From: Trichinella spiralis
Taxonomy: Eukaryota; Nematoda; Enoplea; Trichinellida; Trichinellidae
NCBI GenBank assembly: GCA_000181795.3
Contig: CM012953.1
Location: 4,644,292 to 4,708,291, forward strand
DNA: 64,000 nt
Direction: 5' to 3'
Shown here: positions 21,518 to 34,500 of the stretch, piece after piece
How the letters are laid out: each line of letters starts with the position of its first letter
Position numbering within the stretch: position 1 is the first letter of the stretch
The notes under the pieces: generated by a model
What the model saw: only the letters and a program-made list of their open reading frames with translations
What the model was told of the DNA's origin: nothing
Databases searched by the model: none
Position numbers and translations under genes: made by a program

Positions 21518-23185
21518 ATGTCTCTGCACGGTGATGATTGCTATTTTTTCTTCTACTCCAAATGTACCAAGGTTAGTATAGTATTCGTAAGTGTGTTTGT
21601 GGAACTTTGTTTGAATTTTTGCTTTTCAGGGTGACCGATGTCCATTTCGACATTCCAAATCCGCACTCGGTACTGAAATTGTTTGCCAAGCGTGGCTGCA
21701 GGGTCGTTGCAGAAAAGCCGGATGCGGATATCGGCACATGAAAAACGGCAAGACCCGATCCACCACGCCCTGCTACTGGGAAAATCAACCCGGCGGCTGT
21801 TTGAAACAGCACTGCGTGTTCATGCATCTCAAGCCGAGGGACAAGAGTCTTTCCGCGGCCGATTATTCTCCTCCACCCCAGAGGGCTAAAGGTCAATTGT
21901 TGGCTCCTATGATCTCTACTCTAATCATACTATTACATATTCAGTACAGTTGATTTTTCTTTTTTTTTTCTTTTAGCTTCTAAACCACGTAAAAAACGTA
22001 CTTATGATGACGGTCGCGTATGGATAAATCCCAAACTGAGCGTTTCGGTGAACGTTGAAGATGATGATGAAAATGCAAATCCCTTGAGAGGAGAAAGTAA
22101 GAAATGATGATGAAACAGACACATGTGAAATTGTATTTTGTTTTCTAAATTAATTCTCACTTTGTCCGAGTCACTTGCAGTTTTTGTGAACCAAAAAAAA
22201 AGAAATATTATTCTTATTAATGAATAATAATAGTATTATTTTCACTTGATAGCTTAAAAATTATTTCTAATCAAAAGTTTGTTCTGATTATAATAGTTGA
22301 TGATGATTTTATTCTTGCAGATAATAATATGAAGAAAAAGGCGAAAAAAAACAACACTTGCATAGAAGAAGCTGATTCTCAGCATGGTATATATATCAGT
22401 TGGACAGTTTTTTTTTCAAAATTATTCTACATAATTAACAATCACGATAGTTGTTTTTACAAACAACAATGCTGCAGGATGCTTTGAATTTCTTATTTTT
22501 TTTCAAGGAGAACTTGAACTTGATGACTTGATTGTCAATGATATGGTGGACGATAATGATGTAAAGTGTGGTGTCAGTTTTGAAAGCAACGCGAAAACGG
22601 TAAGAAGTGTAACTTGAAATTTCCATTTTAACGTATTCAGAAATATTCTAACGTATGTGATGATGATTAGTAGTATTATATTTTTAAATTATCGTTTGAT
22701 TGATTAAAATTATTTTTATTTTGTTGCAGAAATTTGGAAAAGAATCAGATTCAAATTCAGAACGACAAAGTTTGGATGATTATTTCAGAGAAGAAGAAGA
22801 GAAACAAAATGAAGAATTTCCGTCGGACCCTGAGGCTGATAATCGCCAACCGAACGGTAGTGAAAACTGCTTGCATGGGCAGCAAGAAAGAGCTGAAGAA
22901 TTGAACAATAATAATAATGATAATAAATCTTGCATATCTGAAAAGAAGAACGAAGAGAATGTGAAAATTTCCACCGACATCGATAATGATAATAAGGGTC
23001 AAAAAACGAACAGGTACGTGCTTTTTGTACACAAAATGAGAATCGATTTGTGAATATTAGAAGAAGATTATTTCAGTAAATTGGGTAGAGCAGAATACGA
23101 AGCACGCTTACTTGAAGTTCTTGGCGAAGACTTGGCAAAGACACTTGCCGAAGAAGGTATTGAATTCGACCTCAACGATCCTTGA
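21518..23185 (+). CDS. ZC3H11A: ZC3H11A-like CCCH zinc-finger protein, 328 residues
   Basis: Seven exons in frame: 21518-21571, 21630-21891, 21977-22096, 22321-22386, 22508-22599, 22730-23013, 23077-23185. The N-terminus carries three CCCH fingers with the ZC3H11A signature: [21 protein letters not shown], then a second with GRCRKAGCGYRH, then TPCYWENQPGGCLKQHCVFMH. ZC3H11A is a nuclear RNA-binding protein linked to the TREX complex and poly(A) RNA export. The rest is low complexity: a basic patch (KPRKKR) that could be a nuclear localisation signal, then acidic Asn/Glu-rich sequence. It ends in a short helix (RAEYEARLLEVLGEDLAKTL) with an acidic tail, loosely like the end of the vertebrate protein. 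It is much shorter than human ZC3H11A (about 810 residues). Confidence 0.88.
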
Positions 23186-23225
23186 AACTATTAACGAAGC
23201 CACCAAAAGATGAAATCGCTAAAAC

Positions 23226-23296
23226 TACTACAACAACAATTACTACTACTACTACTCCTACTACTACTACTACTACTACTACTACTCCTACTACAG
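23226..23296. repeat. (TAC)n/(CTA)n microsatellite
   Basis: Interrupted trinucleotide array just downstream of the ZC3H11A stop codon. Confidence 0.9.
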
Positions 23297-23424
23297 CAGC
23301 ATCATCATTCATTTATTCGTCAGAAAAAAATTTTTTTAATAAGCGGCATTTTTGAATTTTGTTTTACCTCTAATGCATTTCTGAAAAATTAGATTAGAAG
23401 AATTCTCTTGCCTTGTCTTTTCTA

Positions 23425-23426
<2 letters not shown>

Positions 23427-23470
<44 letters not shown>
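23427..23470. repeat. (ATT)n microsatellite
   Basis: Around fourteen ATT units in the presumed ZC3H11A 3' untranslated region. Confidence 0.9.
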
Positions 23471-24329
23471 TTGTGCGCATATGAAATATTGATGTATGTG
23501 TATTTTTTAAGCACAGTGAATAAGTTGCAAAGCAGGTAAAAACGGGATTTGAAAGTAATTGAAAATTACATTGGAAAATAGTACTTAAAATAAAGTTATG
23601 TATATGTATATATATGTGTATAGGTATGCTGTGTACACGTGACAAAAGTTGCTAAAGTATGATACAATTTACTTTTACTTTTTCATCAACAACAACAACA
23701 AGAAAACAAAATGGGAAAAAAACTGACTGACTGCATTTGCTTGTTGTATGCATAAGATTGATTGTACAAATTTGAAAATGATCCAAGCTGAAAAGTACGT
23801 GAAAAATACATCAGCAATATTTATCTATAATATGCATGTATGTGTGTGTATCTATCTATCTAGCTATATTATATGTATGATAGTAGAGATAGCTATAGTT
23901 AGCATGCAAATTGCAGTGAAAAAGTGGTAGCTTCAGAACAGCTTTCTCTCTCTGTATGACTCTCTCTATTCCTGGAAGAGAGATTAATTTTTTTGGTTTT
24001 TCCAGCAGTATTAGACAAGTATTTAACATTTCTTAAGAAAAATAGGCACATTTCATCAATTCTTTCTTAATAAAAAAGTGAAAACAATACATATATTTCA
24101 ATGCAATGAACACGCGCAGCTTGAAAAATGTGAGAAAAAAAGCACTGTTTGTTCAAAAAAGAAAAATATTTTCAAGCACACATCAAACGTATATATATAT
24201 ATATGTTTTTTAAATAAATATATATACGGTTGAATTGATACGGTAACGAAATAGTAGAAGATAAATAATTTTGAGAAAACCAAAAAAGAAATACTAATTA
24301 ATGTAATAAACAAAAAGAAAACATAAATT

Positions 24330-26113
24330 TCAAACATTCTGCACGATGATATTTTTCATGCAGAGTTGATGATCCCGTTTGTCACCCCAACCACCGTATT
24401 CGGCCGGCAATTTCGGAGATCGACGGTTTGAGAGTTTGAGGAAAAAATTTTGCGGAAAAAGTTGTGGCTTCAGATCTTTCAGTCGAGTGACGACCGTGTT
24501 AGCGCTTGAATCCGCGGTGCACAGTCGACCCTTGTGGTGAATACCGCTAAAAGATGAAAATTTGCAAATATAAACAAACAAACTAACTAACTAACTGACC
24601 AATCACCGATGTGAAATACTCGAGGAGTGGCAACGACAATTGTCCACAACGGTGGATTCATGCATTGTCGACTGACGTGCAACAACGACCAGTCCCAGTT
24701 GTAATCGTCATATTTGCAAAAGTTCTAATAAATTAAAATAAAATTGTTGTTAATTAAAATTAAATAAATATATATTTGATTGAAATCTGTATTGATTGAA
24801 TTGGTGTGGGAGAAATTTACCGAACCACAGCTGCGAATTGCATTCCAAGTACTACGATTGATTGCCATGCCCATGTTGTGATGACTAGAAAACCAGAGCA
24901 TCACATTCAACTGAAATATTGTTTAAAAAAACAATAATAATAATAAGATATGATGTTTATGAAGATGAAAAGATACCGCATTCGGTTGACTGTTTCGTCT
25001 GTTTAATTGATTATAACTACCCAACGTGATCACTTGACAATGTTTGCACAGACTAAAATTTGTTTAAAAAATGAAACAATTATTAATCAAAAAATGAATA
25101 AAAATGCAATAAATTCACTTGTCTCGATTGCGTACGATATAATCGAAAGTGTACAAAAAGTCCGGTGAAACGTAATGGTCCTCTTCGAGCAGCAGCACCC
25201 AGTCGCTGTAATTTTTCAGCCGTGGGATACCGTCGAATACATAATTGATCTGCAAGTCAGTCAGTCAATGGACGGATTAATGAATGAAAGAGAATTTTGA
25301 AAAGAAGAAAAGAGAGGCAAGGAAAATTCACCTTCCACCACCAGTGATGCTTAATTTGAGTCAACGATGCTTCACGATAATGGCCGTATCGATCCGGAGA
25401 ATCCCAATTGAGACATTTCTCCTTCTGAGCTCTGTTGAATTTTGAAACAAAAAAATAAATTATAAAATTAAAACTATATAAAGCGGTATTATTAACTGAG
25501 CTTTGTCGATATCGCGCGCACAGTCGAGCGGATCTTGACCGGGAAATTTGTACGGACTGATCTGGACGTTGTCGGGATAGAAGATTTGCATGACACGACA
25601 GAAGCGGATCGACCTGACAAATCCGTTCATCTCGACATCGTAATAATCATGGCTGAAGATCACCAGGGCGCGGTTGATGAACGGCGCCGCTTCGAAGCTC
25701 TCGACCAATTTGCGCAGGTAGTTGAGCCGCCTGTGGACTTGGACCACAATGACGAAGCTGACATTCTCCACCGGACCGAACAGATTCTCGTTGAGCACAT
25801 CAGCGTGGATGTTGTTGTCTCGTATGATGCGCCTGATTTCGTCGACACTAGGCGAGGGCGGTGGCTCTCCGGCTTCAACAAACTCAATCCCACCCGACCC
25901 CGGTGGAACAGGCGATTCTTGTTCGGTGGTGAAGCCGCCGGCTTTGGACAGGGCGGACGGCTGACTTGGTCGGAACAGGATGTCCGCATTGGCGGTGGTC
26001 GAATATTCGAAATTGAAGCCCCGGCCACGCTTCAATTTCAACACCAGCACCAACAGCACGAAAAACGTGAACGTCAACTTGAGCAATTTGATCAACAACC
26101 GAGACGAGAGCAT
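24330..26113 (-). CDS. MGAT2: MGAT2, alpha-1,6-mannosyl-glycoprotein 2-beta-N-acetylglucosaminyltransferase, 451 residues
   Basis: Seven exons in frame: 25497-26113, 25332-25431, 25119-25249, 24977-25052, 24821-24910, 24600-24724, 24330-24546. The enzyme is a Golgi type II membrane protein that starts the second antenna of complex N-glycans. I chose ATG 26113 because it gives a short basic N-terminus and one membrane anchor (LTFTFFVLLVLVLKL) at about residues 14-28; the frame is open 43 codons further upstream. Diagnostic segments are VVQVHRRLNYLRKL, VIFSHDYY, FPGQDPLDCARDI, RYGHYREASL, KHHWWWK, LLEEDHYVSPDF, LCKHC, SSHHNMGMAI, YDDYNWDWSL, VFHIGDCG and GGWGDKRDHQLC. The metal-binding acidic pair and the HIGD histidine are intact. 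Its length is close to the human 447. Exons 3 and 5 are exactly as long (131 and 90 nt) as in the plus-strand paralogue at 14644-16957, so the two share an ancestral gene structure. Codon use is GC-rich, unlike the paralogue. Confidence 0.93.
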
Positions 26114-26729
26114 TCGAAAACAAGCTTCCGACAGCAATATACCGTCATCACCGGCAACACCAAACCACGTGCCGACGATGTTGCCAACACTGTAGCATCG
26201 TCGAAATGTCAAACAGTCACCACCGACACCTGAAATATTCAAAACGTTGAAAACCAGGAGATTTTTTCTCCAGCATTCAAAACATCACGTCTGTGAAATT
26301 TCAAATTTTCCAATTTTGTGACAACACTTTTACATACATTTAAACACAGCAAGTGTAGATTTGAAAATTACAATTAATTTTACGCTAAATTTGCGCAATT
26401 GCAAATGCAAATCAGAAGAAAATAATACATAATACACAATATAAATGGATAAATGCATGGATGTAGTTTTTTAATTGAAACTTTTCAAATTTCATTTTAC
26501 ATCTCAACTATTCTAATTTTCTGATTATCCTCTTACATTCATCAATAAAAAAATGAAAAAAAACTTTTTCCAAACAACAACAAATAATGAAAAAATATTT
26601 GATGTAAATATGGAAATTTACACTGAAAGTATTTTGATAATGAAATAATTGATAATAATAAGAAATGAAAAGAATGATAAGAGGAGGAAAATTGAAAGTA
26701 TAGAAAAATGGTGAAACAAATTTTCAATA

Positions 26730-26730
<1 letters not shown>

Positions 26731-26764
<34 letters not shown>
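26731..26764. repeat. (TAC)5(TGC)7 compound microsatellite
   Basis: Two adjoining trinucleotide arrays in noncoding DNA upstream of the minus-strand MGAT2 gene. Confidence 0.85.
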
Positions 26765-26765
<1 letters not shown>

Positions 26766-27049
26766 ATCAATAAAAGCTGCGCAAATGCGGGGGCGGATGA
26801 ATAAAATGCTTTTCGTTCGACGTTCATTTCTTAAACTTTTCCCTCTTTTTTAACATTAATTAGCCAAACAATAATTTCAACAATAGCTTTATTATCAAAT
26901 ATGGTCAATTTTGTTCGGCTGCACGGCAAAAATGGTGGACAACAAGAAAATCGCGTTTCCAAAGTCAACACAACAGCTGCTTGTTCTTCCGTTTGTTAAT
27001 TTTTCAATTTAGACCAATCACCGTCATCACAGGCGAATCGCAATTATTA

Positions 27050-27094
27050 AATAATAATAATAATAATAATAATAATTATTATTATTATTATTAT
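27050..27094. repeat. (AAT)n followed by (ATT)n, self-complementary
   Basis: Eight or nine AAT units run directly into about six ATT units, forming a near-perfect inverted repeat that could fold as a hairpin or cruciform. Confidence 0.85.
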
Positions 27095-27262
27095 CAAGCG
27101 TTGCTTGGGGTGTTGGTTCACAGGAAAGAAACTACTTTTGTCTCTACTTTTCTTTCTTTCCCCCTACCTCCCTCTCACCCTACACCTCCCTTTCACCTTT
27201 GTCAGTCAACTCTGTCAAAGCAAAAGTTGGAACAAATCGATTAATCAGTCTCCTCTACCATC

Positions 27263-27306
27263 AATCAATCAATCAATCAATCGATCAATCATTCGATCGA
27301 TCGATC
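27263..27306. repeat. (ATCA)n/(CGAT)n tetranucleotide repeat
   Basis: Tandem ATCA units grade into CGAT units in noncoding DNA. Confidence 0.85.
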
Positions 27307-30300
27307 ACTAACGGCATTATGAATAAAATAAAGAAAAAAATATTAATAAAACTATTTTTCTTTTGCTGAAAGTAAAAAATTCACAATTTCATTCACATTC
27401 ATTCGTTCATTCTAAAAGAACAACAACAACAACAAAATTACTCACTGCACACGTTATATATAGATATAGTTATGCATATATAAATATCAAAGAAAATGAA
27501 AAAACCACAAACTTGGATGATTATTAAAAAATATGTTGAAAAGGGCATGATAATGCGAAAGATGAACACGTAGGGGAGAATTTTATAAAACAAATATATA
27601 TATATGCATATGTATAATATTCTGCTCAATAATTGTTCGTCGTGGTCAACTTGTGCAAATATTTGATTTGCATTAATAAAAAAAGATGTGATTAAAGAAC
27701 AAAAACAAACAAAAAATGTTGATCAAAAACAATGCGACGAACAATTTTTTTTCCAATTTTAATAATACACACTGAAGCGGTAGTGTGGTGGTAAGTGGTG
27801 TTTGGAAATGAATTTAAATTGTGCAGAAATAATGAATAGATTGGAAAAACTGTGATCATCGTCATCAAAAGCAGATGCAGGAATAAGCCCGATGATGCTG
27901 AGCAAAAAAGTACAACCCAATTCAACTGATCTTCCACAAAAATTTGTCACGTTAATAAAATTTTGAAAAATCAACAAATAATTTATAAAAAATTACCGTC
28001 GATTCATTATTTTTCATTGAAAAATACAAATGCTCTCAATAATGATAAATAAGTTAATTTCCATTTTACTTTCTCTACTTGCTTGTTCCAATCATATTAT
28101 AATTTGTCAAATCATCCATCAATGCATTATACACATCTGTGTAAACATCTGCCGTTCATCTATCGCATTGCTTTGCACAGCTTGTGATTCTCTATAACCG
28201 TACTCTAGAGGCCTGTGCAAATATGGTCATGTCAAATTTGATCTTCAATTTTAACCCACACTCTCACTGTTGAGAATTTAATTTGAAAAATTATTCACAA
28301 AATTAATAATATATAAATGAAATTAGAAAGAAAAAATTTTCAAATTTTCTGATGAACAATTGTTTTGTGTGTCAATGAGTTTGCAAATACATATATACAT
28401 ATATATATAGATATCAATTTGCCAGAGGCTGAGAATTTAGAGCGGCCAAATCGACCGTGCAACTCACATCAAACCTATATATGAAATGGGTACACCAAAA
28501 GAAATGAATAAAAGAAATAATAAAAGCTATTAAATAAAACAGCATCACAATTTCAGTAGAACGGGCCTTGTCATAATGATCTATTTATTAGTGGAAAAAA
28601 AAGAATTAAAACTGAAATTTAGTTCTAGTCAAAGAAAAGAAAATGAAATTCCATGTAAATTTTTCTTCAATCTAATTTATTTATTGAAAAAAAACAAAAA
28701 CATTACTATATTGCACATTCTTATGAAATAAATAAATAAATTTAATGTTTAATTTAATTGTAGAAATTATATTTTTATTTTACCAATTGTCGGTAGAGTT
28801 GTATTGAACGTGTCAAAGAGAAAACCAGCAGAAGAACAAGCAAATGAAAGTGAAACTGCAGATTGGATGTTGTTTCAAGTAGTTAGTATGGTTTTATATT
28901 TCAAATAATAAAACCAAATCTATTGACAACCACGCCCTCATCGCAAGTTATTTTTGGCAAATTTCCACGATAGAACATAAAAATTTCCACAAACCAACAA
29001 CAAACAGAAATAATAATAATAATGATAATAATAAATATTCAACTTTTCAAAACTGACTGATTCATCAACGCCGCAAACAACAAATGACGTAATAAGAAAT
29101 GAGAACGAATCACTGAACAGAACCGGTCGTCATTTTGCAAAATACCAAATTTAGTCACTCTCATTCAACAATCTACAAACACTTTCTCATCGCTGACAAG
29201 TGTCGAATTGAAAATAAATTTATTCAAAATTTTATTCACACGAACAATTTGGAAAATAATTAATTATTCCATGAAAGTATTCTTTGCGCGAGCATCGTGG
29301 AAAAATCAAACACAATTATCAATTTTCATTCACCCCACCTATATCAATATTAATATAGAATGAATTTTCCAATTCAAATTTTCCACGTGTTCTTTTGGAA
29401 AATAAAAAATTCAATAAAATTTCAAAAGAAAATTTTTAATATGTCAAAATAAACATAAAAATGAAAAATTGGATTTCAAATTCTAGAAATGGAGAAAATG
29501 AAAAACCGGTGCTAGTTGTCAGTTAACCGAAAAGAAAAAGAAACTCTGTTGTTATGTGTGAAATATGTACAAAGCCTGAAAATTGTTGCTTCAATTTCAA
29601 CTTTACATTTTTTCGCAACAAATTTAACAAATAACGTCATTTTCACTATCCCTATTGTTGTTATTATTCAAATTTTAAAATTAAATTGATACTTTTAAAT
29701 TGTTTTCTTAATTTGAAAATTCAAACAAATCAATCAATTAATGTAATACGGTAAATAAACAAAAACAGAAGAAAACAATAATACCCATCTTCATCGGTAC
29801 TACAAACGGCAGTTGCATCAAACATGAATTGAGAATATCTTTTTTCATCAATTTCAGACTATCGTTGCTTCACATGCAAATAACTGCTTCATTTCCTATA
29901 AAAAAATTTATACTGAATAACTATCTTTTGCACAAACAAATTATTATCATACCATATGAAACATCAAATAATTTCTTATATTATTCAATATAATATAAAT
30001 ATTAAAAAAAACATTTCTATCAACTTGAATATCGACTATATTTTAAGAAAACGCTTTCCATATCTCTATATAAACCTATAAATCTGTATCAACTTATGTT
30101 TAATAGAGGAAAATTACATTTTTAACGTACTTCAAAGTAAATATTCTTTACAAGAAATTTTAAACTTGCGCGGAATATACTACAAAAATACCGTAAATAT
30201 TAAAGTACTGTAAAGAAATGCAAGACATTGTACAAAAGTTATTTTATAAAATTAAAATTCAAACAATAATTAATAAAACAAAAAAGTTCAATAATTATTT

Positions 30301-31576
30301 CACACTCTTATAATTTATTCATCAATTTAAACGCAAGTACTCAAACAGTTAATGGCAAGTTTCTTTGATGTCCTTGTATTATAATAAAAATACAAAATGA
30401 TAGATATTTAAAATAATTCAATTAATATAAAATATTAAATTTATAAAAAAATTTTTTAAATCTGATAATACTGTTGATGCACATATCGCAAAAAGCAATG
30501 AACACTTCAATATAATCAAAGAGTGTTTCAAATGAAAAATTATTCAACATTAGCCTGATAATTTTCATTTCTTTAAAATTCCCGTTCAATTCAAATTTTG
30601 TATTACTTCGTTCGCTATCAACATTTAACAATACTTCCAATTCGAATTAATAAAATTAATATCACATTGGTTCAGAAACAGAATTATCCTGAAATTCAAG
30701 TACTTCTCAATTTTACAAGTATGGTGTAAATGTTCGTTTGCCAAAAAATCTAATCTCTGCACAACTGATTTATTTTATTTCTGTGAACAGTTTATTTCTG
30801 CTTTTTAAAAAGTTTAAATTTTAAAAGTGCCAAAATAAATTTTAGCAATCATCTTATTTGAGATGACTTTATAATTTCAACTGGTAATTTGATTGACATG
30901 AAGTTTCATTATTTTTTGTCAGTGTTTCAGAAGTATTTTAAATTAATATAAATTATTTTTATATTGAAGAATTGAGTAAGTTAATTACTTAAAAATTTCC
31001 ACAGTTATTCGAGCATTTTTTGGAGAGTAAATTTTATACTATCTTGATTTACAGATATATAAAGGTACTGTAGTATTCCATGAATAATTTTCATTAGTTA
31101 CTTCTTTTTCAGTGGCAGTTGTTTTACACTTACATAAATTAAAAATACTATTAATTGGTATGCAAAATTGAAAATTTCTTATTTTAACTTTTATTTTACA
31201 TTTGTAAAATTAATCAGAATACAGTTTTCAGTTGTTGCTTGTTACATTTCACAATAAATTGTTTGATAAATTAAGAAAATTTCAAAAATTATTTATTTCG
31301 ACTCATACTTGACAGGTTAAACTGATTATATTAATTTGGTTTGGTCTGTTTTTCTTTCTGGTCAATATGACAAATTGTAAAGCATCCTCTCTTTAAATAT
31401 AGACATAGAAACACAGACAGTGTATATGTGATTGAATTTGTATGAAGCATTTTGTTGTTGCCAGTTATTTGGACGAAAAGAATATCTGAAATGACAAGTC
31501 CGTTCATTACAAGTCCTGTAACAGTAAATTACGAAAAATATCAATATTTGACAATAAGAAGATTACTGTGTTGTAG

Positions 31577-34500
31577 CCTTCGTTTTTGCACCCTTGCGAA
31601 TATTTAAAGTGCCTCTCGTTGCCAAAAGTGATCTGTCGTCTACTTTCTGTCAAAAAGATAACATCGACTGCTTCGTGCAAGTTGGTATGTATTGTTGATT
31701 ATGATGATAATTGAAAATTTACTAAAATACCATTAAAGATTCGTGATCACGTTGTCAAGTTCGATGGAAATTTGAAATTACCAGCGATCAGCGAAGTAAC
31801 AAAGCCAAATACGTTTGCCGACAGTCGAAACGATTTAAAATGTTTAACATCCGCAGAATTATTGTTTAAAGACATTTCAGTCTTTTCCAGCTCAGCGAAA
31901 TTGAAAAAATTCAGTTGTCTTTTCGAAAATCAGTTATTTCAAATTGTTACCAAGCGAGGTTGCATGCATGTACAATTTCGAGGTTTCAAGACAAAACGTC
32001 ACGTGACGGAAAGTATTAATAAAGAAGAGAAACCAAGTTCTGTAATTGAACAGAAATTATAAAGAGACGAAATTTTTATACAATATTTTAATGCAAATTT
32101 TAGATTCGTTCTCTGAAATTTTTGAACTTGTTTCCTTGGCGAGGGAGTGTTAAAAAATTGGAAACTTTGGTAGAAAAAGCAGAGAGTGAAGAATCAAAGG
32201 AATTAATTAAGGTACATCCAAAGTTTCCTCGCTTATTCAGTGCTTCTTTCAATCCCAGTGTTCACTTTCAGCGTGCTTTTACTGAAGGCTATTTGGCTTC
32301 TGGTGGTCTTACAAAAAAATTTCTGCTTTTCGTATTTATATTGTTTTTGCTTCCATTCTTTTTCCAACTGTACGTTCAATACGGCTTGTGGTCGGACAGT
32401 AAGATCAAATCTATTTCATTCGTTTTACATATAAACAAGCTGATATTTTCTTAAAATTTTGTTGCAGAGCTGTTTTCAACTATTAAAGAAATTTCACCCG
32501 AGGAAATTCTCGTCGACTTCAGCGATGTCAAAGGAGTATGTTTATTAATTGCAACTTCCTTTTCATAATTTATCTTTCAGATTAAGATCATTTGCAAAAT
32601 CATACTTTTCAGTTCTTGGAAAATTAATTCTGTACTTATTTGCATGCATCAAAAATATATAAATAAAACAAAACAAAATTTAAATAATTATGTTTTATTT
32701 TATTATTATGATATACTGTAATTTTGATTTTGAAAGTTAGGTTATTTTAAAGTAGTTCCAATTGATTGCAGTTAATGATATTCAAGTTTGTTACATTAAT
32801 AATCACGAATGGGTGCATTAATAAATGTTGAAGCATATTACATTCAAAAACTATAATTGTACATTTTTGTTTTGTTTTCCAAACGACGGTGCATATTTAT
32901 ATATGCATAAACTTTTTCATGTTAATTTTGAAAGATAATTGCTATAAAGTTGTTGAATTAAGATTGATGAAGCAAAGGACGAATTGATGCAAGTTGTGGA
33001 TTTTTTGAAGGAACCCAACAAATATTTGGAATTGGGTGGTCGTCTACCTAAAGGTAGAATGTAAATTTTGTTAAAAGTTGGAAAAAAATCCTCTTTGACC
33101 AAGCAAATTTTTTCCTCTCAGGTGTTTTGCTGGTTGGACCACCCGGAATTGGTAAAACGTTGCTTGCTCGAGCGATAGCTGGAGAAGCTGGTGTAAATTT
33201 TTTCAATACATCTGGTTCTGAATTCGAAGAAATGTTCGTAGGTTTGGGCGCAAAACGTGTGCGTGATTTGTTCGGTGAGAAATTTTTGCGTATATTTTTG
33301 TTTATTTATTTATTTTTTCAATGCTTCATCCTAATAGCTGCTGCTAGAGAGAAAGCACCTTGTGTTGTTTTCATTGATGAAATTGATTCTGTCGGAACAA
33401 GACGTACTGACCAAAGCATAGTTTCGTATCCGAATCAGACGCTCAATCAGCTTCTCTCTGAAATGGACGGCTTTCAACCAAGTGAAGGAGTGATCGTGTT
33501 GGCGGCCACGAATCGTCACGAAGATCTAGATCCGTAAGCATATATAAATGATATTATTTTTGTTGTTGTGCTTTTTTATTTTGCTTTTCGTGTTGTGATT
33601 TTTTGTTTCAGCGCTTTACTTCGTCCTGGAAGATTTGATCTTGAGCTGCACCTGAGTTTGCCGGATGTGAGAGGAAGAACAGATATATTTAAATTGTATT
33701 TGTCGAAAATAAAGGCGGATGCCAACGTCGACGCAGAATTACTCGCTCGAGGCACTGTAGGATTTAGTGGTTAGTTGTTTTTTTTTTTGAAATTTATTTT
33801 GAAATTGAAGTTGTTTGGCATTTTGTTAATTCAAGGAGCGGATATTGAGAATATGGTTAATCAGGCTGCGTTGAAATCCGCGTCGGATGGCCAAAAAAGC
33901 GTAACTATGCAATATCTTGAAATGGCTAAAGATTTGATTTTGATGGGTAGTATTGATGAGACATTGTTATTATTTTGCAATCCAATAATATTAGGCCCAC
34001 CGAGGAAAAATTACATCCCCGATGAAAAAGACAATTTAGTAACTGCTTATCATGAAGCGGGACACGCACTGGTGTCATATTTTACAAAGCATGCTACGCC
34101 TGTGCACAGGATAACAATTTTACCTCGCGGCAGTAGCCTCGGTTTAGTATGATGAAATGTTGTATTTTTTTTTAAATTTAATATTAAAGTACAATATTAT
34201 GTTGTTCAGACTACATTCCTACCGGAGAAAGATCAACACGTGCATTGTAAAATGGAATTGTTAGCAATGATTGACGTCTCCATGGGTGGCAGAGCGGCGG
34301 AAGAGTTAATTTGGGGTGCGGACATGGTGAGCAGTGGTTGCGCAGACGATTTGGAAAAGGCTACAGAGCTGGCAATGTTGATGGTCAAACATTTCGGGAT
34401 GTCAGACAGGGTTTGTTTTTCAGTTGTTAATAGGACAATATATAATAAAGTCACGCGTCTGCAGGTTGGATTTCGGGTGATCAAAGGATCGAAAAATGTC

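Larger units (their letters stand above)
23186..24329. other. 3' untranslated region and spacer with trinucleotide repeats
   Basis: This follows the ZC3H11A stop and is shared with the convergent MGAT2 gene on the minus strand. A (CTA/TAC)n tract at about 23226-23296 gives a spurious poly-Leu frame, and an (ATT)n array lies at about 23427-23470. AATAAAG at about 23589 is a candidate polyadenylation signal for ZC3H11A. (AT)n occurs near 24190-24204. Confidence 0.55.
26114..31576. other. Gene-poor AT-rich region
   Basis: About 5.4 kb between divergently transcribed MGAT2 and YME1L1 without a supported coding exon. It contains microsatellites (26731-26764, 27050-27094, 27263-27306), A/T-rich unique sequence and small chance frames. 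It should contain both promoters and the missing 5' exon(s) of YME1L1. Confidence 0.5.

Noticed and set aside
23210-23392. Poly-Leu frame downstream of ZC3H11A
   Set aside because: Produced by a CTA/TAC microsatellite in noncoding sequence.
25535-26233. 232-codon plus-strand frame opposite MGAT2 exon 1
   Set aside because: Antisense shadow of a GC-rich exon that matches MGAT2 strongly.
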